DNA of 26,502 bases from Lachnospiraceae bacterium UBA3282 (GCA_002361735.1 DETS01000040.1:1085-27586); one strand, 5' to 3'; counted from the first letter of the stretch, positions 7,895 through 15,247 are shown. The notes: a model not told the origin generated them from the letters alone. Numbers and translations: made by a program.

Positions 7895-7912
7895 AAGCAT
7901 ATTATATGTCAA
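7885..7912. repeat. Right inverted repeat of the toxin-antitoxin cassette
   Basis: Reverse-complement partner of 7549-7577. It carries the -10 of the antisense promoter, whereas the left copy lies where the toxin promoter is expected, so the two convergent transcripts would start with similar sequence. Confidence 0.65.
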
Positions 7913-7929
7913 CTTTCCTTTTTTTACAA
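7901..7929 (-). promoter_or_regulatory. Sigma-A promoter for the antisense RNA
   Basis: Read on the minus strand: TTGTAA (7924-7929), a 17-base spacer and a perfect TATAAT (7901-7906). It faces the toxin gene and matches the antisense RNA call. Confidence 0.75.
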
Positions 7930-7944
7930 TAGGTTTTTTGAAAC

Positions 7945-7973
7945 AAAAAACAGCCCCGGAAATCCCGGAGCTG
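7945..7973 (-). terminator. Intrinsic terminator of the HPr-like gene
   Basis: On the minus strand, arms CAGCTCCGG and CCGGGGCTG (9 pairs, including one G-U) enclose a five-base loop and are followed by six T residues. It lies just past the stop at 7985. Confidence 0.9.
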
Positions 7974-7984
7974 CTTGGATGGTT

Positions 7985-8215
7985 TTACATGATGTAGGGC
8001 TTCAGCGCAGCCATAACCTCATCCGTGCCGTCCTCGGCGTGGATGTTTAAGTCGATCGGCTTGGATAAATCTAAGCTGAAGATACCCATGATAGATTTTG
8101 CGTCGATCACGTATCTGCCGGATACCAGATCGAAGTCGTAATCAAACTTTGTGATATCATTCACGAAAGATTTAACCTTATCGATAGAATTTAAAGAAAT
8201 CTGTACTGTTTTCAT
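7985..8215 (-). CDS. HPr-like protein lacking the active-site histidine
   Basis: A 76-residue protein of HPr size. It keeps the regulatory-serine region D-A-K-S-I-M-G-I-F-S-L (serine near residue 41, equivalent to HPr Ser46). The N-terminal G-L-H-A-R-P phosphorylation site is absent; the matching place reads S-L-N-S-I-D-K-V. It therefore cannot act as a normal PTS phosphocarrier through His15. By analogy with Bacillus Crh, it may act only in HPr-kinase-dependent regulation such as CcpA signalling, which is inference. GGAGG sits 8 bases before the ATG, with a consensus promoter upstream and a terminator downstream, so it is a well-expressed single-gene unit, divergent from mtaB. Confidence 0.85.
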   Translation of the reverse strand: MKTVQISLNSIDKVKSFVNDITKFDYDFDLVSGRYVIDAKSIMGIFSLDLSKPIDLNIHAEDGTDEVMAALKPYIM

Positions 8216-8257
8216 TGCGGAATTACCTCCTTTAGATTTTTATACTTTCTGAACCTA

Positions 8258-8286
8258 ATACTAAATGTTGGCAGAACAAAAGTCAA
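8258..8286 (-). promoter_or_regulatory. Promoter of the HPr-like gene
   Basis: Minus-strand TTGACT (8281-8286), a 17-base spacer and TAGTAT (8258-8263), about 30 bases upstream of the GGAGG ribosome binding site. Confidence 0.8.
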
Positions 8287-8319
8287 TGATAAAACACTAC
8301 AAAAAATGCGGAGATTACT

Positions 8320-9753
8320 ATGAAAAGTGTAGCATTACATAATCTGGGTTGTAAGGTAAATGCTTATGAATTAGACTTTATGCAACAAATGTTACAAGAA
8401 AAGGGATACAAAATTGTATCTTTTGATGAGGCAGCAGACATCTATATCGTGAACACCTGTACGGTTACGAACATTGCTGACAGAAAGAGCAGACAGATGC
8501 TGCACCGCGCCAGAAGCCTGAATCCGGATGCCGTGGTAGTGGCTGTCGGCTGCTATGTGCAGACCGGGCAGGAGAGCCTGGAGGCGGACGGTACGGTGGA
8601 TCTTGCCATCGGCAATAACAAAAAAGGGGAGATCGTGGATATCCTGGAGGATTACCTGGCAAGGCGGCAGATGCCTGCGGAAGGAAACGAAACGGCGGTG
8701 GAGCAGATGGAGGCACCGACAGAAGGACAATCGCTGTTTGCAGGAAAAAGACAGGCGGAAATCCACAAACTTGACATCGGGCATGCCGCGGAGTATGAGG
8801 AGCTTTCCCTGCGGGAGACATCGGGACATACCCGCGCCTTTTTGAAGATTCAGGACGGCTGCAACCAGTTTTGTACCTATTGCATCATTCCTTACGCGAG
8901 AGGGAGGATCAGGAGCCGCAAGAGGGAGGATGTGCTTGCGGAGGCATCGCGCCTTGCCGATGCCGGTTATCAGGAACTGGTATTGACGGGGATCCATCTG
9001 AGCTCCTACGGAATGGAGAAAATTCCGGAGGAATTATCTCCGCAAAGCGGATCTCCGATGGAGCGCGGCGGTTCGGAGCTTTTGCCGCTTTTGCGGGAAT
9101 TGTCCGAGATCGCGGGGGTGGAACGGATCCGTCTGGGATCGCTGGAGCCGGGCATTGTGACGGAGGAATTTGCCAAAGCGCTGAGCGGTCTGCCCAAGGT
9201 CTGCCCACATTTCCACCTTTCCCTGCAGAGCGGCAGCGATGCCGTCCTTCGCAGAATGAACCGCAAGTACGATACGGCGGCTTATCTGGAAGCGGTCGGA
9301 CTGCTTCGAAAATACTATGAAACACCGGCGATCACGACAGACGTAATCGTGGGATTTCCGGGGGAGACGGAAGAAGAATTTTTAGAGACGGAGGACTTTC
9401 TGAAAAAGGTCGGATTCTACGAGATGCACATTTTCAAGTATTCGAGAAGGCAGGGCACGCCGGCGGCGGACATGCCGGGACAGCTTACCGAGGCACAGAA
9501 GGCGAAAAGGAGCGAGCGGCTGATGAAGCTGGAGCGGGAGCTGTCGAAGGCGTTTCGGGAGACCTTTGTGGGAAAAGAGGTGCCGGTTCTCTTTGAGAAG
9601 CGCATTGAGCGGGCGGACGGGAGCTGGTGGATCGGGCATACGCCGCACTACGTCAAGGTGGCATGTAAGGCACAGGCTGACCGTATCGTCCCATGCCGCG
9701 TCCTGTCCTTTTTGGAGGAGGACGTGATGCTTGCGGAAGCAGCGCGTACCTGA
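8320..9753 (+). CDS. mtaB: tRNA (N6-threonylcarbamoyladenosine(37)-C2)-methylthiotransferase MtaB
   Basis: A 477-residue radical-SAM methylthiotransferase that converts t6A37 to ms2t6A37. The N-terminal domain has the three auxiliary-cluster cysteines (C11 in L-G-C-K-V-N, C47 in N-T-C-T-V, C78 in G-C-Y). The radical-SAM core has C-N-Q-F-C-T-Y-C (C181, C185, C188), and a TRAM-like domain ends the protein. The C-K-V-N-x-Y-E start marks MtaB rather than MiaB or RimO. Odd feature: residues about 232-250, after G-I-H-L-S-S-Y-G, form a Pro/Ser/Glu-rich segment not expected in the family. It is encoded by a palindromic repeat also found outside genes in this window. A second loose stretch lies at about 118-150. 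The ribosome binding site is weak (GGAG). It is close to rsmE and prmA in Bacillus but separated here. Confidence 0.93.
   Translation: MKSVALHNLGCKVNAYELDFMQQMLQEKGYKIVSFDEAADIYIVNTCTVTNIADRKSRQMLHRARSLNPDAVVVAVGCYVQTGQESLEADGTVDLAIGNNKKGEIVDILEDYLARRQMPAEGNETAVEQMEAPTEGQSLFAGKRQAEIHKLDIGHAAEYEELSLRETSGHTRAFLKIQDGCNQFCTYCIIPYARGRIRSRKREDVLAEASRLADAGYQELVLTGIHLSSYGMEKIPEELSPQSGSPMERGGSELLPLLRELSEIAGVERIRLGSLEPGIVTEEFAKALSGLPKVCPHFHLSLQSGSDAVLRRMNRKYDTAAYLEAVGLLRKYYETPAITTDVIVGFPGETEEEFLETEDFLKKVGFYEMHIFKYSRRQGTPAADMPGQLTEAQKAKRSERLMKLERELSKAFRETFVGKEVPVLFEKRIERADGSWWIGHTPHYVKVACKAQADRIVPCRVLSFLEEDVMLAEAART
9015..9057. repeat. Palindromic repeat inserted in frame in mtaB
   Basis: First hairpin: arms 9015-9026 (GGAGAAAATTCC) and 9030-9041 (GGAATTATCTCC), loop GGA, one A-A mismatch. 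A short second hairpin, CCGC-AAA-GCGG, follows, then ATCTCCG. Sequence and layout match the elements at 14335 and 25141, including the same mismatch. It encodes E-K-I-P-E-E-L-S-P-Q-S-G-S-P. Confidence 0.75.
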
Positions 9754-9787
9754 TACACGCGGTTCACGAGGGTCGGGCATGAAAATA

Positions 9788-9816
9788 TTGACCCATCGGG
9801 TAAAAAAGAGTACAAT
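9788..9816 (+). promoter_or_regulatory. Promoter of the solute-binding protein / GGDEF-EAL operon
   Basis: TTGACC (9788-9793), 17-base spacer and TACAAT (9811-9816), 68 bases before the ATG at 9885. The -35 overlaps a small dyad (ACCC-ATC-GGGT) and matches a 17-bp dyad found at 10219 and 14778 in 14 of 17 positions (reverse complement), so a repressor could act here. Confidence 0.78.
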
Positions 9817-9884
9817 AAAACGTGTATGGCAAAATTTGCTGAAAAAGGGAAGAATGGAAACTGAATTGACAGGGGGGAATAAAA

Positions 9885-11321
9885 ATGAAACCGAAGAAAA
9901 AGACGATATTGCTGTGCGCGGTCTGCACGTTGGGGCTTGTGCTCTCAGCCTGCGGCAATAAGTCGCCTCTGGATCCGAAAAATCCCACAAAGATTACAGT
10001 GTGGACTTATTATAACGGCGATCAGCTCAGCGCCTTTGACAGCCTGGTGGAGGAGTTTAACGAGTCTGTCGGCGCGCAGAAGGGTATCATTGTAAAGAGT
10101 GTCAGCCAGGGCTCGGTGAACGATTTGGAGACCAATGTACTCGCTGCGGTGCAGGGCGAAGTCGGCGCGGATGAGGTGCCGAACATTTTTATGGCATACG
10201 CGGATACGGCATATGCGGTTGACCAAATGGGTCAAGTAATGGACCTGAAAGATTATCTGAGTGAAGAAGAAAAGGATGCTTACATAGACAGTTACCTGAA
10301 AGAGGGGGATTTTGCGGGCACGGGTGAGATTAAAATCTTTCCCACAGCCAAGTCGCTTGAAATGTTGGTCATCAACAAGACGGACTGGGATGCGTTTGCG
10401 GCGGCGACGGGGGCTTCCTATGCTGATATGGCAGATATGGAGGGGCTGACGGCTACGGCGGAGAAGTATTTTGAATGGACGGATTCCCTGACTCCCGATG
10501 TGCAGGATGATGGCAAAGCGCTCTTTGGCAGGGATGCGATGGCAAACTACATGCTCATTGGCAGCATGCAGCTTGGACAGGAGATTTTTCAGGTATCAGA
10601 CGGGAAAGTAACGATCAACTTTGACAAGTCGGTGGCGAGAAAGCTGTGGGACAACTATTATATTCCCTTTATCAAGGGACATTTTGCGGCGACCGGGCGT
10701 TTTCGGAGCGACGATATCAAGACAGGGAATATCATTGCCTATGTGGGTTCGAGCTCCGGCGTATCCTTTTTCCCGGAGGCGGTAAACATCAGCGATTCGG
10801 AGAGCTATCCGATCGAGATGGACGTGCTGCCCTGCCCGAAGTTTGCCGGCGGCGATTACGCGGTGCAGCAGGGCGCGGGCATGGTCGTGACGAAGGGCGA
10901 GGAGGCGGAGATCTACGCTTCCGTGGAATTTTTGAAATGGTTTACCGCGGACGAGAGAAATATTAAGTTTTCCGTGGATTCCGGCTATCTTCCCGTAACG
11001 AAGACGGCAAATAATATGGATGCCATTGCAGGCAGCGGCGCGGAAATCAAAGATGGTATGAAAAAAGTGTTGACCGTGGGCGTAGATACCGTAAACGGCA
11101 ATGAACTTTATACCACCAAAGCCTTCGAGAACGGCGGCAAGGCGAGAAATATCTTAGAGTATGCCATGAGCGACAAAGCGGCTGCCGACAGGGAGATCGT
11201 GGTGCAGAAGATGGCGCAGGGACTGCGTTTGGAGGAATCGGTGGCGGAGTTTGAACTGGATGATAACTTCGACGCCTGGTATGAGGAAACGCTGCAGCGT
11301 CTGCAGGAGTATGCGCAGTAG
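9885..11321 (+). CDS. Extracellular solute-binding lipoprotein, family 1 (no permease nearby)
   Basis: A 478-residue protein with a basic signal peptide and lipobox L-S-A-C (C23), so it is exported and lipid-anchored outside the membrane. The mature part has the family-1 (sugar-type) binding-protein pattern: I-T-V-W-T-Y-Y-N near the N-terminus, an I-F-M-A-Y-A-D-T segment, and a late E-F-L-K-W-F-T block before a G-Y-L-P-V motif. AGGGGGG precedes the ATG. No ABC permease or ATPase gene is adjacent; the next gene, 50 bp on, is a membrane GGDEF-EAL protein. That suggests it presents a ligand to the c-di-GMP protein or simply shares its regulation. The ligand is unknown. A 17-bp dyad at 10219-10235 lies within the coding sequence. 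Confidence 0.9.
   Translation: MKPKKKTILLCAVCTLGLVLSACGNKSPLDPKNPTKITVWTYYNGDQLSAFDSLVEEFNESVGAQKGIIVKSVSQGSVNDLETNVLAAVQGEVGADEVPNIFMAYADTAYAVDQMGQVMDLKDYLSEEEKDAYIDSYLKEGDFAGTGEIKIFPTAKSLEMLVINKTDWDAFAAATGASYADMADMEGLTATAEKYFEWTDSLTPDVQDDGKALFGRDAMANYMLIGSMQLGQEIFQVSDGKVTINFDKSVARKLWDNYYIPFIKGHFAATGRFRSDDIKTGNIIAYVGSSSGVSFFPEAVNISDSESYPIEMDVLPCPKFAGGDYAVQQGAGMVVTKGEEAEIYASVEFLKWFTADERNIKFSVDSGYLPVTKTANNMDAIAGSGAEIKDGMKKVLTVGVDTVNGNELYTTKAFENGGKARNILEYAMSDKAAADREIVVQKMAQGLRLEESVAEFELDDNFDAWYEETLQRLQEYAQ
10219..10235. repeat. 17-bp dyad, copy 1 (inside the solute-binding protein gene)
   Basis: TTGACCAAATGGGTCAA: six-base arms TTGACC and GGTCAA around a five-base centre. Identical to 14778-14794. 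Operator-like in form, but it lies in coding sequence here (V-D-Q-M-G-Q). Confidence 0.5.
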
Positions 11322-11371
11322 ACAAAGGTTTACGGAAATAAGCGAAAAAACAGTAATCAGGTGAGTACTAA

Positions 11372-14353
11372 ATGTCCGATCGAAGAAAAGAAAGATCTAT
11401 TTTTCAGATTGCTCTGAGATCGCTTCTTGCGGTGCTGGCGGCGGAGATGCTGCTGCTGGTGGGCAGCCTTGCAATGAGTGGCGTGATCCAGACCATCAAC
11501 CAGAATGCCAGGGATATTCTGGCGAAGCAGGTGGAGAACAGAGGCGGCTATCTGGCAAACAATATGACACAGATATGGGCGGATTTGGAAACATTGACCA
11601 AAGGAGTCAACGACTGCGTGGCAGAAATGCTGGCGGACGGTGAACTGACGATGGAAGATATTGACAGCCCCGGCGGCTGTGCGGAGATGATCTCACAGCT
11701 GTGCCCTGATTTGATCGACGCCATGTACAACAAACAGGTGTCGGGTATTTTTATGCTCTTAAATACGAAATCTCTTGCCGATGATGCGCCGGCGACGGTG
11801 CAGGGCATCTATCTGCGGGATTTGGATCCCGTTTCCAGAGCTTCGGAACGTCATGCGGATATTTTGGTGGAGAGAGCCTCGGTGGAAGTGGTGCGGGGGA
11901 ATTATCTGGCGACCGATTCGGGATGGCAGCCTGTGTTTTCGGCAGAGGACAGCGTGGAACAGCCCTTCTTTTATAAACCGTTCCGGACGGCGATGGAAAA
12001 AGGCGGCACGCTGAGTGCGGCAGCCTGCGGCTATTGGACGACGGAAACTTATCGGCTTTCCGGAGATAACAAGGATGCCATTGCCTATTCGCAGCCTTTG
12101 ATTTTAGCGGATGGGACGGTATACGGTGTGATCGGCGTGGAGCTTCTTACGGACTATGTGAGTACGCTCCTCCCCTGCGGCGAGCTTTTGGAGCGGGAAC
12201 GCGGTTCCTATATGCTGGCTTGTGGGAATGGGGATGACGGGGAGTTAAAGCCTGTCATTCTTTCCAGCGAGATCATGAGCCGGGGGACCCTTGACGATTT
12301 GGAATTTCATTTTATCGATCAGGACAGAAATGCGGTCACGGATACAAAGGAAGATTACTACGGGGCGGTACGTGAGATTACGCTCTACAGCAGAAACGCG
12401 CCCTTTGACGCGGACCGCTGGTATCTGATCGGCATGGCTAAGGGCAGCGATCTCTTTGCCTTTGCCACACAGATCAGGCGGACTCTGACGATCTGTTTTA
12501 TCGCGACGATGCTGATCGGTCTGGTCGGCATCCTGTTGGTGAGCTATCATCTTTCCAAACCGATTCATCTGCTCTCAGACGAGGTGAAAAAGGCGGAGGA
12601 ACAGGGTGAGCTGCCCTCTCTTTCCCGTACGGGGATCCGCGAGATCGACCGTTTTTCCGATGCGATCGCACACCTGCAGCAGGAGGTCATGGATTCGGCG
12701 ACCCGCTTTACCCAGATCATGCGGATGTCCAGTGTAAATATGGCAGGCTATGAGTTAAAGGAAGGCTCGGACAAGGTGTTTGTGACGGAAAATTATTTTC
12801 CGCTCATGGGTGCGAATGATGTGGATACGGAGAGCCTGACGGTGGATCGTTTTCGGGAGATCAAGCTGGGAATCAAAAAGAATTTGACTTCCAAAGTGAT
12901 GAAGGATGGCAGCACCGTTTACGCCATGAACCAACCTGACGGCAGCGTGCGCTATCTGCGGTCTTCCTCCACGCAGGACGGAGACAGGCTGGTAGGGCTT
13001 TTGGAGGATGTAACCGCCGCCACTCTGGAGAGAAAGCAGATCGAGCGGGAGCGCGACAGCGATATCCTGACGAAACTCTATGGCAGACAGGGATTTCGCA
13101 GGGAGGCGGACGAGCTCTTTGAAAGACCTGAGGTTATGAAGCAGGCAGCCCTTTTGATGATCGACTTGGATAATCTAAAGACCACCAACGACCGCTTTGG
13201 GCATAACTTTGGCGATCTCTATATTCAGACAGCGGCCAGATGTTTCCAGGAGAACACGCCCGAGGGTACGCTCTGTGCCCGCATGGGCGGTGATGAATTT
13301 GTGATACTGTTCTATGGCTTTGACGAGCAGGAAGAGATCGAAACCTGTCTGAAAAAGCTGTATCAGGCGATCGACGAGGTGGAGTTTGTTCTGCCGGACG
13401 GCTATAATATGGGACTTTCCGCGTCCGGCGGCTACGCATTTTATCCGCAGGACAGTGATAATCGGGCGATGCTCTTAAAATACGCGGACTTTGCCATGTA
13501 TCAGGTGAAGCGTACGAAGAAGGGGCTTTTGCGGAGATTTGACATGGAGGCATGGAAGCAGCAGATGTCCGAGGATCAGAGTCGGATCGAGTTCCGCCAC
13601 ATGCTGGAAGAAAAAAAGATCGGTTATCATTTCCAGCCTATCTTCCGAGCGGAAAATGGTACTGTTTACGGCTATGAAGCCTTGATGCGGGTGGATATGC
13701 CGAGCCTTGCCAATCCTCAGGTGGTCTTACAGATCGCCAGAGAGGAAGGCTGTATGTCCGAAATAGAGAAGCTTACCATGTTTGTGGCGACGGAAAGCTA
13801 CGTGAAGCTTTTGGAAAAGGGATTAGTGTCGGAGGAAGCCCTTTTGTTCATCAATTCCATTGCCAATGAAGATATGACGTTGGAGGAGGAGAAAGAGTAC
13901 CATGAGCGGTTTGAAAAAATACAAAACCGCGTGGTCATCGAAATCACGGAGACGGAGAATATGGATCTTTCGCTGATTCGCAAAAAGAGTGCGGCGGAAG
14001 GCTTTACGGGAATTTTTGCGCTGGATGACTATGGCAGCGGCTACAATAGCGAGCTCAATCTCCTGACGCTGAATCCCCGCTATGTGAAAGTGGATGTCAC
14101 CATCGTGCGGGATGTGGATGTGGACGAGAATAAGCAGCAGATTGTAAAGAATATCGTAGAGTATGCCCACCAGCGGGAAATGAAGATCATTGCCGAGGGT
14201 ATCGAGACCGGAGCGGAGTTAAAGAAGCTTTTGGAGCTTGGCGTCGATCTTTTGCAGGGCTTTTATCTGGCGAGACCGGGAGCGGTGCCGCCGGCGCTGT
14301 CGGAGGATGCGCGACTGCTGTTGTGGGGTCAGAAAGAGAAAATTACTTCGTAA
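11372..14353 (+). CDS. Membrane sensor with GGDEF and EAL domains (c-di-GMP turnover)
   Basis: A 993-residue protein. Transmembrane helix 1 (about 11-36), a large extracytoplasmic sensor of dCache type (about 40-365), helix 2 (about 371-394), a HAMP-like linker (about 390-440), a PAS-like region (about 445-560), GGDEF (M-G-G-D-E-F, motif at 639-643) and EAL (E-A-L at 769-771). GGDEF retains the catalytic motif; no R-x-x-D inhibitory site is seen five residues before it. EAL keeps E-A-L-M-R, I-N-S, I-T-E-T-E, D-D-Y-G-S-G, K-V-D and A-E-G-I-E-T...Q-G-F, so phosphodiesterase activity is plausible. Both activities may be present; which one dominates cannot be told. Follows the binding-protein gene by 50 bp with AGGTGAG before the ATG. 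Its last codons and stop are formed by a palindromic repeat. Confidence 0.93.
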   Translation: MSDRRKERSIFQIALRSLLAVLAAEMLLLVGSLAMSGVIQTINQNARDILAKQVENRGGYLANNMTQIWADLETLTKGVNDCVAEMLADGELTMEDIDSPGGCAEMISQLCPDLIDAMYNKQVSGIFMLLNTKSLADDAPATVQGIYLRDLDPVSRASERHADILVERASVEVVRGNYLATDSGWQPVFSAEDSVEQPFFYKPFRTAMEKGGTLSAAACGYWTTETYRLSGDNKDAIAYSQPLILADGTVYGVIGVELLTDYVSTLLPCGELLERERGSYMLACGNGDDGELKPVILSSEIMSRGTLDDLEFHFIDQDRNAVTDTKEDYYGAVREITLYSRNAPFDADRWYLIGMAKGSDLFAFATQIRRTLTICFIATMLIGLVGILLVSYHLSKPIHLLSDEVKKAEEQGELPSLSRTGIREIDRFSDAIAHLQQEVMDSATRFTQIMRMSSVNMAGYELKEGSDKVFVTENYFPLMGANDVDTESLTVDRFREIKLGIKKNLTSKVMKDGSTVYAMNQPDGSVRYLRSSSTQDGDRLVGLLEDVTAATLERKQIERERDSDILTKLYGRQGFRREADELFERPEVMKQAALLMIDLDNLKTTNDRFGHNFGDLYIQTAARCFQENTPEGTLCARMGGDEFVILFYGFDEQEEIETCLKKLYQAIDEVEFVLPDGYNMGLSASGGYAFYPQDSDNRAMLLKYADFAMYQVKRTKKGLLRRFDMEAWKQQMSEDQSRIEFRHMLEEKKIGYHFQPIFRAENGTVYGYEALMRVDMPSLANPQVVLQIAREEGCMSEIEKLTMFVATESYVKLLEKGLVSEEALLFINSIANEDMTLEEEKEYHERFEKIQNRVVIEITETENMDLSLIRKKSAAEGFTGIFALDDYGSGYNSELNLLTLNPRYVKVDVTIVRDVDVDENKQQIVKNIVEYAHQREMKIIAEGIETGAELKKLLELGVDLLQGFYLARPGAVPPALSEDARLLLWGQKEKITS

Positions 14354-14386
14354 TTATCTCTGAGAGTTCTGCTTTGCAGACCTCAG
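14335..14386. repeat. Palindromic double-hairpin repeat at the GGDEF-EAL stop codon
   Basis: Hairpin 1: arms 14335-14346 (AGAGAAAATTAC) and 14350-14361 (GTAATTATCTCT), loop TTC, one A-A mismatch. Hairpin 2: GAGTTCTGC (14364-14372), loop TTT, GCAGACCTC (14376-14384). The gene's stop TAA (14351-14353) lies inside hairpin 1. A partial second copy (AGAGAAAATCACTT, from 14389) follows. Same architecture as 25141-25191. Confidence 0.8.
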
Positions 14387-14409
14387 AAAGAGAAAATCAC
14401 TTAACATAA

Positions 14410-14438
14410 TTGAATTATTCCATAAAATAAGATATACT
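14410..14438 (+). promoter_or_regulatory. Promoter of the ireB-ruvX-rnjA-trhP operon
   Basis: TTGAAT (14410-14415), 17-base spacer, TATACT (14433-14438), 58 bases before the ireB ATG in an AT-rich stretch. Confidence 0.8.
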
Positions 14439-14496
14439 ACTAGGATAAGCACGGAAATTTATGGAAATAATAGACAACAGATAAGGGCGTGAGAAT

Positions 14497-14781
14497 ATGC
14501 GGGAGCAGGATTTAGAGAATACACAATTTTTTACGGTGGAGACGGAGCCGCCGGAAACGGGCGTGAAGCTGGTGCTGTCCACGGTCTATGAGGCATTGAC
14601 GGAGAAAGGCTATAATCCGGTCAATCAGATTGTAGGCTACATCATGTCGGGCGACCCCACTTACATCACCAGTCATAAGAGCGCGAGAAGCCTGATCATG
14701 AAGGTGGAGCGGGACGAGCTTGTGGAAGAAATGCTGGTGGAGTACATCAAAAACTCCATTGACGGAGCGAAGAAGGATTGA
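14497..14781 (+). CDS. ireB: IreB/ReoM family regulatory phosphoprotein (UPF0297)
   Basis: A 94-residue cytoplasmic protein. The conserved core G-Y-N-P-V-N-Q-I-V-G-Y-I-M-S-G-D-P-T-Y-I-T-S-H (about 39-61), followed by A-R-x-x-I-x-K-x-E-R-D-E-L-V-E-E, is diagnostic. In Enterococcus and Listeria the protein is phosphorylated on N-terminal threonines by the PASTA kinase and controls peptidoglycan precursor synthesis through MurA stability. Threonines are present at positions 9 and 13 here, but which are targets cannot be told. First gene of the operon, in the order ireB-ruvX-yrzB seen across Firmicutes. AAGGGCG serves as ribosome binding site. Confidence 0.93.
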   Translation: MREQDLENTQFFTVETEPPETGVKLVLSTVYEALTEKGYNPVNQIVGYIMSGDPTYITSHKSARSLIMKVERDELVEEMLVEYIKNSIDGAKKD

Positions 14782-14794
14782 CCAAATGGGTCAA
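14778..14794. repeat. 17-bp dyad, copy 2 (ireB-ruvX gap)
   Basis: Identical to 10219-10235. It overlaps the ireB stop codon (TGA at 14779-14781) and lies about 20 bases before the ruvX start, with no promoter-like -10 downstream. Confidence 0.5.
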
Positions 14795-14812
14795 TTGCGG
14801 TGAAAAAGACAC

Positions 14813-15247
14813 ATGAGAATCATGGGATTGGATTTCGGTGCGAAGACAGTGGGGGTGGCGATCAGCGATCCCTTACTCATTACGGCGCAGGGAATCGAAA
14901 TCATCAGACGGGAACGTGAGAATAAGCTCAGGCAGACCCTGGCGCGCATCGAGGAACTCATTCAGGAATATGAGGTAGGAGAGATCGTACTTGGTCTGCC
15001 GAAGAATATGAACGACACGCTGGGGGAGCGCGCCGAGCTTTCGCTTGCCTTTCAGGAGAAACTGGAGAGAAGGACGGGACTTCCGGTGACGATGTGGGAC
15101 GAGAGGCTGACCACGGTGGCGGCAGAGCAGACAATGATAGAGGCAGGGCTGCGCCGGGAAGAACGCAGGGAGCATGTGGATAAGATTGCAGCGTGCCTGA
15201 TACTGCAAGGTTATCTGGATAAGACAAGAAAAAATAGGAGTAATTAA
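14813..15247 (+). CDS. ruvX: Holliday junction resolvase-like protein RuvX/YqgF
   Basis: A 144-residue RNase H-fold protein. The start M-R-I-M-G-L-D-F-G-A-K-T-V-G-V-A, with its catalytic Asp, the mid-protein G-L-P-K-N-M-N and the late W-D-E-R-L-T-T and H-V-D-K-I-A-A motifs identify the family. It is variously described as a putative Holliday resolvase and as acting in 16S rRNA 5'-end processing, so the in vivo role is not settled. A ribosome binding site is weak (GGTG). The stop TAA directly abuts the next ATG. Confidence 0.93.
   Translation: MRIMGLDFGAKTVGVAISDPLLITAQGIEIIRRERENKLRQTLARIEELIQEYEVGEIVLGLPKNMNDTLGERAELSLAFQEKLERRTGLPVTMWDERLTTVAAEQTMIEAGLRREERREHVDKIAACLILQGYLDKTRKNRSN

Noticed and set aside
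8320..9753. MiaB or RimO instead of MtaB
   Set aside because: The N-terminal L-G-C-K-V-N-x-Y-E and overall layout match MtaB.
14353..14386. Terminator of the GGDEF-EAL gene
   Set aside because: The hairpins there are not followed by a T-run on the + strand and belong to the repeat family; weak termination cannot be excluded.
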